A stretch of DNA of 64,000 nucleotides from Phaeobacter italicus (GTDB lineage: Bacteria > Pseudomonadota > Alphaproteobacteria > Rhodobacterales > Rhodobacteraceae). Position numbers and translations under genes: made by a program. Where the stretch lies: positions 62,001 through 126,000 of the forward strand of contig NZ_CVRM01000031.1 of the NCBI RefSeq assembly GCF_001258055.1. The letters run 5' to 3'. Below are positions 35,111 to 41,957 of this stretch, in pieces (within the stretch, counting starts at the first letter, position 1; the number at the start of each line of letters is the position of its first letter). The notes below the pieces were generated by a model. That model searched no databases, was not told the origin of the DNA, and worked only from the letters and a program-made list of their open reading frames with translations.

Positions 35111-35377
35111 ATGAGCGACCACGCACGCAGCCCGCTTGACCTGGCGCTAATGGTCTTTGGATCATTCTTCGTCCTGAGTGTTCTGGCCTTCTGGGCCATG
35201 TTCCGCTTTGGGGGACCGGTCGCGGCGGAGTTCGGGGTTTCTGTCATGGGCAGATCGGTATCACGGAAAGTTATCTTGAGCGGGGTGTCCGACGTCTCTG
35301 ATGCGCTGCAAGGAATAGTGCAGCGATGCAGATGGCTGTTCGTTGGAGCCTATGCCTGTGAAGGAGGCCACAAATGA
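35111..35377 (+). CDS. Small membrane protein upstream of mobA (uncertain)
   Basis: An 88-residue open frame beginning ATGAGCGAC, with one clear hydrophobic helix (about residues 12-35) and an undistinguished C-terminal half. In favour of being real: its stop overlaps the mobA ATG (ATGA), and a strong AGGAGG lies inside its end to serve mobA. Against: the second half does not look like a folded domain, and I know no family. If it is not translated, the region is a leader of about 260 bases for mobA. Confidence 0.4.
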   Translation: MSDHARSPLDLALMVFGSFFVLSVLAFWAMFRFGGPVAAEFGVSVMGRSVSRKVILSGVSDVSDALQGIVQRCRWLFVGAYACEGGHK

Positions 35378-36012
35378 CCCAACCCCTCGGCGTAATCCTC
35401 GCAGGCGGTCTCGCCACCCGGATGGGCGGCGGCGACAAGGGGCGGCTTCAGGTTGGGGGCGAAAGCCTGCTGGCCCGTGTGGTCGACCGGATCGCACCCC
35501 AGGTCGCAGGTCTCGCGCTAAACGCCAATGGCGACCCACAGCGGTTTGATGATCTTGGCCTGCCGGTCATTGCCGATACGATTGACGGATTTGCTGGTCC
35601 TCTGGCGGGGGTTCTGGCAGGTCTCGACTGGGCCGCTGAGCAGGGGGCGTCGTCCATCGTTACTGTTGCGGCTGACACGCCATTCTTTCCGCAGGATCTG
35701 GCAGAGCGGCTGCTGGCTGCGGCTGAGGGGCAGCGTTATCCGTTGGTGCTGGCGACCACTCCGCGCACAAGCGAAGAGGCGCTGAAATCGGGCGGGGGGC
35801 GTCGTGTAAATCGGCACCCGACGTTCGGGCTTTGGCCTGTGGAGCTGCGCGAGGATCTGCGGGGCGCGCTGCAGAACGGCTTGCGCAAGGTGGTGCTATG
35901 GACCGATCAGCACGGTGGTCGCGAGGCGCTGTTTGAGGCAGAGCCGTTTGATCCGTTTTTCAATGTGAACACGCCAGAGGATCTGGCCCGTGCCGAGGCA
36001 TTGCTGAAATGA
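35374..36012 (+). CDS. mobA: Molybdenum cofactor guanylyltransferase
   Basis: Links GMP from GTP to molybdenum cofactor, giving the MGD form used by formate dehydrogenase and DMSO-reductase-family enzymes. 212 residues. The nucleotidyltransferase signature LAGGLATRMGGGDKG is at the N-terminus, followed by ADTPFFP and the FNVNTPEDL motif near the C-terminus. AGGAGG lies 7 bases before ATG 35374. mobB overlaps its stop. Confidence 0.94.
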   Translation: MTQPLGVILAGGLATRMGGGDKGRLQVGGESLLARVVDRIAPQVAGLALNANGDPQRFDDLGLPVIADTIDGFAGPLAGVLAGLDWAAEQGASSIVTVAADTPFFPQDLAERLLAAAEGQRYPLVLATTPRTSEEALKSGGGRRVNRHPTFGLWPVELREDLRGALQNGLRKVVLWTDQHGGREALFEAEPFDPFFNVNTPEDLARAEALLK

Positions 36013-36500
36013 AGATTTACGGTGTCACCGGTTGGAAAAACTGCGGCAAGACCGGATTGATGGAGCGGCTCGTCGCCGAGTTCTGCGAGCGGGGCCTGTC
36101 GGTGTCGACGTTGAAACATGCCCACCACAGCACCGATGTCGACCACCCCGGAACCGACAGTTTTCGCCATCGCACGGCGGGGGCGTCCGAGGTGATATTG
36201 GCCTCTCCCAACAGGGTTGCGATCATGCAAGAGCTGCGTGGCGCGCCCGAGCCATCGTTTGAGTCGTTGCTGGCGCGACTGCGACCCGTGGATCTGGTGC
36301 TGGTCGAGGGGTTCAAGCGAGAGGCCCACCCCAAGATCGAAGCCCACCGGCAAGAAGCAGGTCAGCCGCTCATTGCGCCGAAGGACACCAGTATCCGTGC
36401 CGTCGCGAGCGATAGCCCGCTGGAGCTGGACCGACCGGTTTTTGATCTGGACGATACGGCAGCAATTGCGGATTTCATCGCGCAGGAACTGGAGCTTTGA
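36009..36500 (+). CDS. mobB: Molybdopterin-guanine dinucleotide biosynthesis protein MobB
   Basis: GTP-binding partner of MobA, 163 residues. The Walker A motif GWKNCGKTGL begins at residue 8. The LKHAHH and RHRTAGASEV stretches typical of MobB follow, and LVLVEGFKREAHPKIE is the downstream switch-like motif. The ATGA overlap with mobA and the close spacing to the moeA fusion show one operon. Confidence 0.94.
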   Translation: MKIYGVTGWKNCGKTGLMERLVAEFCERGLSVSTLKHAHHSTDVDHPGTDSFRHRTAGASEVILASPNRVAIMQELRGAPEPSFESLLARLRPVDLVLVEGFKREAHPKIEAHRQEAGQPLIAPKDTSIRAVASDSPLELDRPVFDLDDTAAIADFIAQELEL

Positions 36501-36502
36501 CA

Positions 36503-38641
36503 GTGTTTGATACGGTCCTCATCGCCGATTGGTCTGCGGCGACGCGAAAGCCTGTGAAGGAAAGCAAGGATGCGATCTGGCTTGGCGTTGCGCGTGCGGG
36601 CCTTGCGGTGGAGCAGGTCTACTGTCGTACCCGGCTTGAAGCCGAGGCCTGGTTGGACATGTTCTTTGCATCTGAACGTTCTGCGGGCAGAAAGGTCCTG
36701 GCGGGGTTTGATTTCCCCTTTGGCTACCCCAAGGGATTTGCAAGGCAGCTGACGGGACAGGATGACCCATTTGCGGTTTGGCAGTGGGTGTCGCAGCGCA
36801 TTACAGATGACGAGAAGGGGCAGAATAACCGCTTTGCTGTGGCATCCGAAATCAACCGCGCCTTTCCGGGTGCGGGGCCTCTTTGGGGGAAGCCGAGCGA
36901 AGACTCCTGGCCAGAAATTCCCTATCGCAAGTCCGGGATCATCTATGACCTCGTGGCAGAGCGGCGCAAAACGGATCTCGTTGCCAAGGCCGCGTCTTCC
37001 TGTTTTCAGTTGTTCTTCAACCCGACGGTTGGAAGCCAGCTCCTGATGGGGTTGCCGACGCTTGAGCGGTTGCGCAAGCGCCATCAGGCCGCTGTCTGGC
37101 CGTTTCAGGACATTGACGGCGCGCAACTGGTTTTTGCCGAGGTTTGGCCGGGATTGATCGAGGGGGCGGTAAAGCAGGCGCTTGCGAACGGTGCGGCGGA
37201 AGAAATCCGCGACAAGGTGCAGGTCAGGCTTTTGTCGCAGGCCTTGTCGGGCTTGGATGAACGGGCGTTTTCCACCCTTTTCGACGCGCCCAGTTCCGAG
37301 GCCAAGGAAGAAGCATGGATCCTTGGCGCTGGGTGTGGTCAGCTCCTGGATCGGCAGGCCCGTCTGGCAACAACAGAGGCAGACATGACCCTAGCACCGC
37401 CGCCCTTGCGAAATGATTGTTTCGCCCTGCCTGCGGGTGTGGATTGGACGCCTGTGGATGACGCGCTCGCTCATCTCAGGGATCGGTTGCATCCTGTCAC
37501 GGCGGTTGAAACCCTGCCGCTTTCCTTGGCTTTGGGACGGGTGCTGGCGGAAGATGTCGTCGCGCGGCGGTCCAATCCACCGCAACCGAATACCGCGGTG
37601 GATGGATACGGATTTGCCGGGCCTGCCGCGGACGGGGCGCAAGTCTTGCCGCTGGTCGCTGGTCGCGCGGCTGCTGGGCTAACCTACGACCATGCTGTGC
37701 CTGCGGGATATGCGATCCGTATTCTGACGGGGGCTGCCCTGCCAGAAGGGGTGGACACGGTCATTCTCGAAGAAGATGTGACCTGTGATGGTGCGAAAAT
37801 CGCGTTCAACGGGCCGCTGAAACAAGGGGCCAACACGCGCAAGGCCGGTGAGGACGCAGCAGAGGGCGATGTGATCCTGAGCAAGGGCCGCGTTGTCACC
37901 CCTGCGGACCTGGCGCTGGCCTCGGCGACGGGTGTCTCACATCTTGCGGTCCGCAAACCCCTGCGCGTTGGTGTGCTGTCGACGGGTGATGAGCTGGTCG
38001 AGCCGGGAGAGCCTGCCGCTGCCGGGCAGATCTTTGACGCGAACCGGCCCATGCTGCTGGCCTTGCTGGCGACAATGGGATTCGAGCCCATTGATCTCGG
38101 CAAAGCAGAGGACGACCGGGCAGTGTTGCGGGGGCATCTGGACGCTGCGGCGGAACGTGTTGATGTGATCCTCACCAGCGGCGGGGCTTCTGCGGGGGAT
38201 GAAGACCACATGTCGGCCATCCTGCGCGAGCATGGCGCAATGGAGCAGTGGCGTATCGCACTGAAACCGGGGCGGCCTCTGGCCCTTGGGATGTGGCAGG
38301 GAACGCCGGTCTTTGGCCTGCCTGGCAATCCGGTTGCTGCTATGGTTTGCACGCTGATCTTTGCCCGTCCCGCAATGGGGCTCATGGCTGGGGCGGACTG
38401 GCAGGTGCCGCAAGGATTTGAGCTGCCAGCCGCGTTCAGCAAGCGCAAGAAACCGGGGCGGCGCGAGTATCTGCGCGCGCGCCTGCGCGACGGTCAGGTC
38501 GAGGTGTTCAAATCCGAAGGATCGGGTCGCGTCAGTTCACTCAGCTGGGCCGAAGGGCTGGTCGAGTTGCCTGATGGGGCGGTTGATATCACGCCTGGAA
38601 CACCCGTTCGGTTTATTCCCTATGCGAGCTTTGGCATGTAG
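36503..38641 (+). CDS. moeA: Fusion: DUF429-like domain plus molybdopterin molybdenumtransferase MoeA
   Basis: A single open frame of 712 residues. The C-terminal part (about residue 295 on) is a full MoeA, which inserts molybdate into adenylated molybdopterin: NTAVDGYGFAG, STGDELVEPGE, LTSGGASAGDEDH and FGLPGNPVAAMV are intact. The first 290 residues are a separate domain with LIADWSAA, GFDFPFGYP, VGSQLLMGLP and WPFQ. This fits the RNase-H-like DUF429 pattern, which I recall as a free-standing protein in other alphaproteobacteria. GTG 36503 has GGAG eight bases upstream; TTG 36497 is possible. An internal ATG at 37385 sits at the domain border. Confidence 0.9.
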   Translation: MFDTVLIADWSAATRKPVKESKDAIWLGVARAGLAVEQVYCRTRLEAEAWLDMFFASERSAGRKVLAGFDFPFGYPKGFARQLTGQDDPFAVWQWVSQRITDDEKGQNNRFAVASEINRAFPGAGPLWGKPSEDSWPEIPYRKSGIIYDLVAERRKTDLVAKAASSCFQLFFNPTVGSQLLMGLPTLERLRKRHQAAVWPFQDIDGAQLVFAEVWPGLIEGAVKQALANGAAEEIRDKVQVRLLSQALSGLDERAFSTLFDAPSSEAKEEAWILGAGCGQLLDRQARLATTEADMTLAPPPLRNDCFALPAGVDWTPVDDALAHLRDRLHPVTAVETLPLSLALGRVLAEDVVARRSNPPQPNTAVDGYGFAGPAADGAQVLPLVAGRAAAGLTYDHAVPAGYAIRILTGAALPEGVDTVILEEDVTCDGAKIAFNGPLKQGANTRKAGEDAAEGDVILSKGRVVTPADLALASATGVSHLAVRKPLRVGVLSTGDELVEPGEPAAAGQIFDANRPMLLALLATMGFEPIDLGKAEDDRAVLRGHLDAAAERVDVILTSGGASAGDEDHMSAILREHGAMEQWRIALKPGRPLALGMWQGTPVFGLPGNPVAAMVCTLIFARPAMGLMAGADWQVPQGFELPAAFSKRKKPGRREYLRARLRDGQVEVFKSEGSGRVSSLSWAEGLVELPDGAVDITPGTPVRFIPYASFGM

Positions 38642-38653
38642 CGCAGCAGCAGG

Positions 38654-39682
38654 CTAGTCAAAGGTTCCGGCAACCCGGCCCAGAAGCATGAACGCACGTG
38701 CTGTGCGTGTTTCGCCCAAGGCCGAGATATCGGCATCTGTTGCCTCTTCCTCGAAATTGGCAAGCATCTGGTCGAACCGTCGCAGGAAATGATGCGCGGC
38801 ATCGCGGAAGATCGGATCCTGTTTCATGCGCGCATTGGTCAGCGCCAGAGAGCTGCGATCACGCACGCCGCCAAGAGCCGCCACGGCGCGCCCGCGGGTG
38901 CCTTGGGCAAATTGGCGCCAGATTTCCGGGCGAGCCATGTCAGGACGCAGGTCATCCATATAGATGCCGTCTTGGCTGAGCAGGGTCAGAACATCCTGTG
39001 CCGCTTGGATGACCTGTGCGGCCTTTCGGTCCTGAAGTGCGAGGCGCAGGGCTGCAAAGCCCTCTTCGTCCTCGGCTGTTTCAGGGAAGTTCAGAGCGCG
39101 GATCAGCTGGGCAGAGGGCAGCGGGGCCGCTATATCCTCTGCCGTGGTGCCGAGCGCCAACAGCCCCTGATCGGTTGCTTCGCTGCTGTCGTTGGGGCGC
39201 ATCGCCATGCCCGGGATCGGACGGTCGCGTCGGCTGGTTTGGAATGTGGCGAGCGCGGTTTCCGTCTTGCGGGTCGCGGCAGCGATTTCCTCCAGCTTTT
39301 GGGTGACCGAAGGTTCGGCGACAGAGGCCGCTTGCTGGGCGTGGGTGATATAGGTCTTTCGCATCCCGTCGATTGCGGCATGCAGGCGCTGGGATTCATC
39401 GCGCATCACCTGAGATGAGCGTAGCGCCACAGCGCCGACCCAGATCAACAAGGCGGGCAGCAGGATGGCGGAGGCCAGAAGCACATGATCGGACCAGCTG
39501 GCTGGTTCCTGCGCAGGCGTCTGGCTATCGCCGCCAAGCACGTAGATCGCAACAACCACGAGGAACCAGATCGCGCTGATGCCGATGGCAGCCGCCTCGA
39601 TCCCGCCGATAACCGGCCGATCCGGTGGGCTCTCAAGAGCACTGGTTGGCGGCGGTGCAGAGGTGGCGTTGGAACGGGTCAT
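38654..39682 (-). CDS. Two-helix membrane protein with large cytoplasmic domain, unknown
   Basis: A 342-residue protein. A Pro/Ser-rich N-terminus is followed by two hydrophobic helices (about residues 27-50 and 65-90) and a coiled-coil-like stretch (about 95-150). The soluble C-terminal domain is alpha-helical and Ala/Arg/Asp-rich. I recall such proteins as conserved hypotheticals of Rhodobacteraceae, without a function. It converges with the moeA fusion across only 12 bases, with no visible terminator between them. Confidence 0.78.
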   Translation of the reverse strand: MTRSNATSAPPPTSALESPPDRPVIGGIEAAAIGISAIWFLVVVAIYVLGGDSQTPAQEPASWSDHVLLASAILLPALLIWVGAVALRSSQVMRDESQRLHAAIDGMRKTYITHAQQAASVAEPSVTQKLEEIAAATRKTETALATFQTSRRDRPIPGMAMRPNDSSEATDQGLLALGTTAEDIAAPLPSAQLIRALNFPETAEDEEGFAALRLALQDRKAAQVIQAAQDVLTLLSQDGIYMDDLRPDMARPEIWRQFAQGTRGRAVAALGGVRDRSSLALTNARMKQDPIFRDAAHHFLRRFDQMLANFEEEATDADISALGETRTARAFMLLGRVAGTFD

Positions 39683-39709
39683 AACGGTTGCTCGGAAACG
39701 GGCCAGATG

Positions 39710-39745
39710 AAATGTGCTGATGCCCGATGCTGGTGTCGGGCATCA
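39710..39745 (-). terminator. Intrinsic terminator of greA
   Basis: A 10-bp perfect stem (TGATGCCCGA with TCGGGCATCA) with an 8-base loop. On the minus strand it is followed by the moderately U-rich CACATTTCAT. It lies about 15 bases after the greA stop and just ahead of the next gene's start. Confidence 0.6.
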
Positions 39746-39760
39746 ACGGGTGTAGACGCC

Positions 39761-40231
39761 TTAGGCGTAGACGATCGTCAGGATCTCGTAAGAACGTTCC
39801 CCGCCCGGGGTGCGGACCTCGACGCTGTCGCCTTCTTCCTTGCCGATCAAGGCACGGGCGATAGGGGATTTGATGTTGAGAAGACCGGCTTCGATATTGG
39901 CTTCATGCTCTCCAACAATCTGCCAGGTTTTTTCTTCGTCGGTGTCTTCGTCAACCACAGTCACCTTGGCGCCGAATTTGATCGATCCGCTCAGTTTTGC
40001 CGGGTTGATGACATCTGCGAGCGACAGGATGCCTTCCAGCTCCTTGATGCGGCCTTCGATGAAGGACTGCTTTTCGCGCGCAGAATGGTATTCAGCGTTC
40101 TCGGACAAATCGCCCAGCTCTCGGGCTTCGGCGATGGCCTGGATGATGGCGGGGCGTTCCACCGACTTCAGGTTTTTCAGCTCTGCTTCAAGGGCGGCGT
40201 GACCCGTGGGGGTCATCGGGATCTTTTCCAT
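39761..40231 (-). CDS. greA: Transcription elongation factor GreA
   Basis: Stimulates RNA polymerase to cleave backtracked RNA through its secondary channel. 156 residues. The N-terminal coiled coil carries [14 protein letters not shown] and the acidic tip sequence LSENAEY. The C-terminal FKBP-like domain has [11 protein letters not shown] and [15 protein letters not shown] long hairpin lies 65-106 bases upstream of its start (see the separate entry). Confidence 0.95.
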   Translation of the reverse strand: MEKIPMTPTGHAALEAELKNLKSVERPAIIQAIAEARELGDLSENAEYHSAREKQSFIEGRIKELEGILSLADVINPAKLSGSIKFGAKVTVVDEDTDEEKTWQIVGEHEANIEAGLLNIKSPIARALIGKEEGDSVEVRTPGGERSYEILTIVYA

Positions 40232-40295
40232 GTCTGTGTCCAGAATAGCGTGTCAGGTTTTGCCAGCATCCCTGGCGGTTCGCGTCTATAGGAAA

Positions 40296-40337
40296 ACCGG
40301 TTGTCCCACCGCCGTGACGGCAGCAGGACAAACCGGT
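40296..40337. promoter_or_regulatory. Long nested hairpin in the greA upstream region
   Basis: ACCGGTTGTCC (40296-40306) pairs with GGACAAACCGGT (40326-40337), with one bulged A. Inside it, GCCG-TGA-CGGC (40311-40321) forms a second stem. Read leftward, toward greA, the hairpin ends in CCGGTTTTCC. It therefore resembles a leaky terminator or attenuator in the greA leader. Each outer arm also contains the palindrome AACCGGTT. Confidence 0.55.
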
Positions 40338-40547
40338 TGTGTCCCAAATACCTGACCTAATCTGGCGGTCGATTGCAAGGGGGCCAGAGGCACTGTCCAC
40401 AGCGTTTTCGCTTAGGCCGGCGGAAATCGCCTCATTTCTGCACCGACTTACGGTCTGCCCCCAGCTGTCGGGCATGGTGTCAGCCGTGGTTGTGGCAGGG
40501 CGAAAACCTGCCGCCCTGACCGTTGGTGTGTGCCGGATGTCGTGGGC
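40338..40547. other. Intergenic region between greA leader and the VOC locus
   Basis: About 210 bases with no gene that I can support. Short frames exist on both strands, but none has a good start signal or a recognisable product. It probably contains the greA promoter, reading leftward. A 7-bp hairpin (GGACGGG/CCCGTCC) lies just to the right at 40561-40582, within the weak downstream frame. Confidence 0.4.
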
Positions 40548-40787
40548 CTAGCCATGCGGTGGGACGGGTCTGCGGCCCGTCCAGCCGTGGCGCGAAACCC
40601 GTGGTCGCGGATCAAACCGGCGCAGCGTGGCAAACATCTTGCCAAGCGATGCAGCAATCGGCTGCCGGACGCGAAGCGCCTTGATATGGCTGTTGGACTG
40701 CAGATGCGTGCCGGACTGGGTCTGTTCGATGCGAAAGGGCAGAACGCGGCGGGGGCGACTGCTGTGCCAGAGAAGATCAAGCATCAT
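40548..40787 (-). CDS. Uncertain small basic protein downstream of the VOC gene
   Basis: A 79-residue Arg-rich frame whose ATG overlaps the VOC gene's last codons (ATGATGCTTGA). No other gene occupies this stretch, and the overlap would allow translational coupling. The composition (many Arg, Pro and His) is what out-of-frame GC-rich DNA often gives, and I recognise no family. It may be real or simply the 3' untranslated region of the VOC transcript. Confidence 0.3.
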   Translation of the reverse strand: MMLDLLWHSSRPRRVLPFRIEQTQSGTHLQSNSHIKALRVRQPIAASLGKMFATLRRFDPRPRVSRHGWTGRRPVPPHG

Positions 40788-41160
40788 ATTCCACCACCTC
40801 AAATTCGATGTTGTCGCGGTCGCGGAAATAGAACCGGCGACCCGGCTCATAATCGTGATGCTCACCGGGAGTGAAACCGGCCGCGCGCACACGTGTCTCG
40901 ACCGCATCCAGATCATCCACCACAACGGCAATGTGATTGAGCCCACCGTTTACACCATAGCTGGTTGGGGCCTTTGCCAGTGGCTCTGGCGGGCAGTAGA
41001 GGGCCAGGTAGCTGTCGGCTTCGCCTACGTGCAGGCTGTAGCCGCCGTTGATTGCCTCCCCCTGCCAGCGGATGGTCCAGCCAAACACATCCTGCATCCA
41101 GGCTGCGGTGGCTTTTGGCGAGGTCACAGTGATGTTTGCGTGTTCAAGACGTACAGTCAT
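40777..41160 (-). CDS. VOC-family (glyoxalase/dioxygenase fold) protein, probable SoxR target
   Basis: A 127-residue protein with two beta-alpha-beta-beta-beta modules of the vicinal-oxygen-chelate fold. The possible metal ligands are His8 (RLEHANI), the His in GGLNHIAVVVDD and the Glu near the end (DNIEFEV). The class includes glyoxalases, antibiotic-resistance proteins and dioxygenases, so the reaction is open. A SoxR operator sits in its promoter and soxR is divergent next door. This suggests a role in dealing with redox-cycling compounds. Confidence 0.85.
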   Translation of the reverse strand: MTVRLEHANITVTSPKATAAWMQDVFGWTIRWQGEAINGGYSLHVGEADSYLALYCPPEPLAKAPTSYGVNGGLNHIAVVVDDLDAVETRVRAAGFTPGEHHDYEPGRRFYFRDRDNIEFEVVEYDA

Positions 41161-41200
41161 ATCAGGCTCCGATGCTTGTCAGTTTGGATCGATTGCCTGT

Positions 41201-41231
41201 AGGCTAATTTCTCAACCTAACTTGAGATCAA
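41201..41231 (-). promoter_or_regulatory. SoxR-type promoter and operator of the VOC gene
   Basis: The operator CTCAACCTAACTTGAG (41211-41226) is a near-perfect dyad matching the SoxR box half-sites CTCAA/TTGAG. On the minus strand it sits between TTGATC (-35, 41226-41231) and TAGCCT (-10, 41201-41206), with a 19-base spacer. The overlong 19-bp spacer with the regulator bound inside is the hallmark of MerR-family activation. Transcription would start near 41194 and read into the VOC gene. Confidence 0.8.
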
Positions 41232-41304
41232 GCATTTTCTTGAGCGCCAGGTGAATAGGGAATAGACGTTATATTACAGATCTTTAGTAGAGCGGGAGGC
41301 TGTC

Positions 41305-41799
41305 ATGGCGAAATCAGCAGGTGTGTCGATCGGCTATCTGGCAGAGCGAACCGGGCTCGCAGTGTCGGCAATTCGCTACTACGAGGCGCAGGGGCTGGTT
41401 GAGCCCTGGCGCAATGCAGGTGGACAGCGGCGGTTCCATCGCGCCGACCTGCGGCGGCTGAGTTTTGTCATGGTTGCACAAAAGTTTGGCTTCTCGCTGC
41501 CAGAGATCCACGGTTTTCTCAAAAGTCTGCCGGGTGGGCGGACGCCGACAAAGGCCGATTGGGCACGCCTGTCTGAGCAGTTTCGCGATCATCTGAATGC
41601 CCGAATCGAGACGCTGGAGCGTCTGCGGGACAATCTTGATGGCTGCATCGGCTGCGGTTGCCTGTCTCTGCCCAATTGCAAGTTGTACAATCCCGACGAT
41701 GCGGTAGCCCAAAACGGGCAGGGGCCACGGTATTTGATGGGGGATCGGCCGTCGGATTTGACCAAAGACGGGAACAGAACGCCAAATGACGATATTTGA
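41305..41799 (+). CDS. soxR: Redox-sensitive transcriptional activator SoxR
   Basis: MerR-family regulator of 164 residues. The winged helix-turn-helix (about residues 5-75) contains GYLAERTGLAVSAIRYYE. A dimerisation helix is followed by the [2Fe-2S] cluster motif CIGCGCLSLPNC (C-x2-C-x-C-x5-C), which is diagnostic of SoxR. Oxidation of the cluster turns on promoters with a 19-bp spacer; one such site lies in front of the divergent VOC gene. GGGAGG precedes ATG 41305. Confidence 0.95.
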   Translation: MAKSAGVSIGYLAERTGLAVSAIRYYEAQGLVEPWRNAGGQRRFHRADLRRLSFVMVAQKFGFSLPEIHGFLKSLPGGRTPTKADWARLSEQFRDHLNARIETLERLRDNLDGCIGCGCLSLPNCKLYNPDDAVAQNGQGPRYLMGDRPSDLTKDGNRTPNDDI

Positions 41800-41957
41800 C
41801 GCACCATTTGTCGCAATTGAGGTTTCTAGATCACCGTAACGTAGAGTTTGGATTGACCAGAACCTCTGCCACCCGCTAAGCAACCGCGAAAGAAAATTAC
41901 GCCAAGGACGCACAGCCCGCATGGGTTGGTCCTGAGCCACAGCCTAAGGAGCCTTCT

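Noticed and set aside
35240-35373. Possible riboswitch (molybdenum-cofactor type) in front of mobA
   Set aside because: I could not match the known Moco RNA consensus stems; only a generic leader can be stated.
40188-40551. Short frames on both strands between greA and the VOC locus (40188-40475 minus, 40339-40551 plus)
   Set aside because: No ribosome-binding site, no domain, and they overlap the strong hairpin and probable greA promoter.
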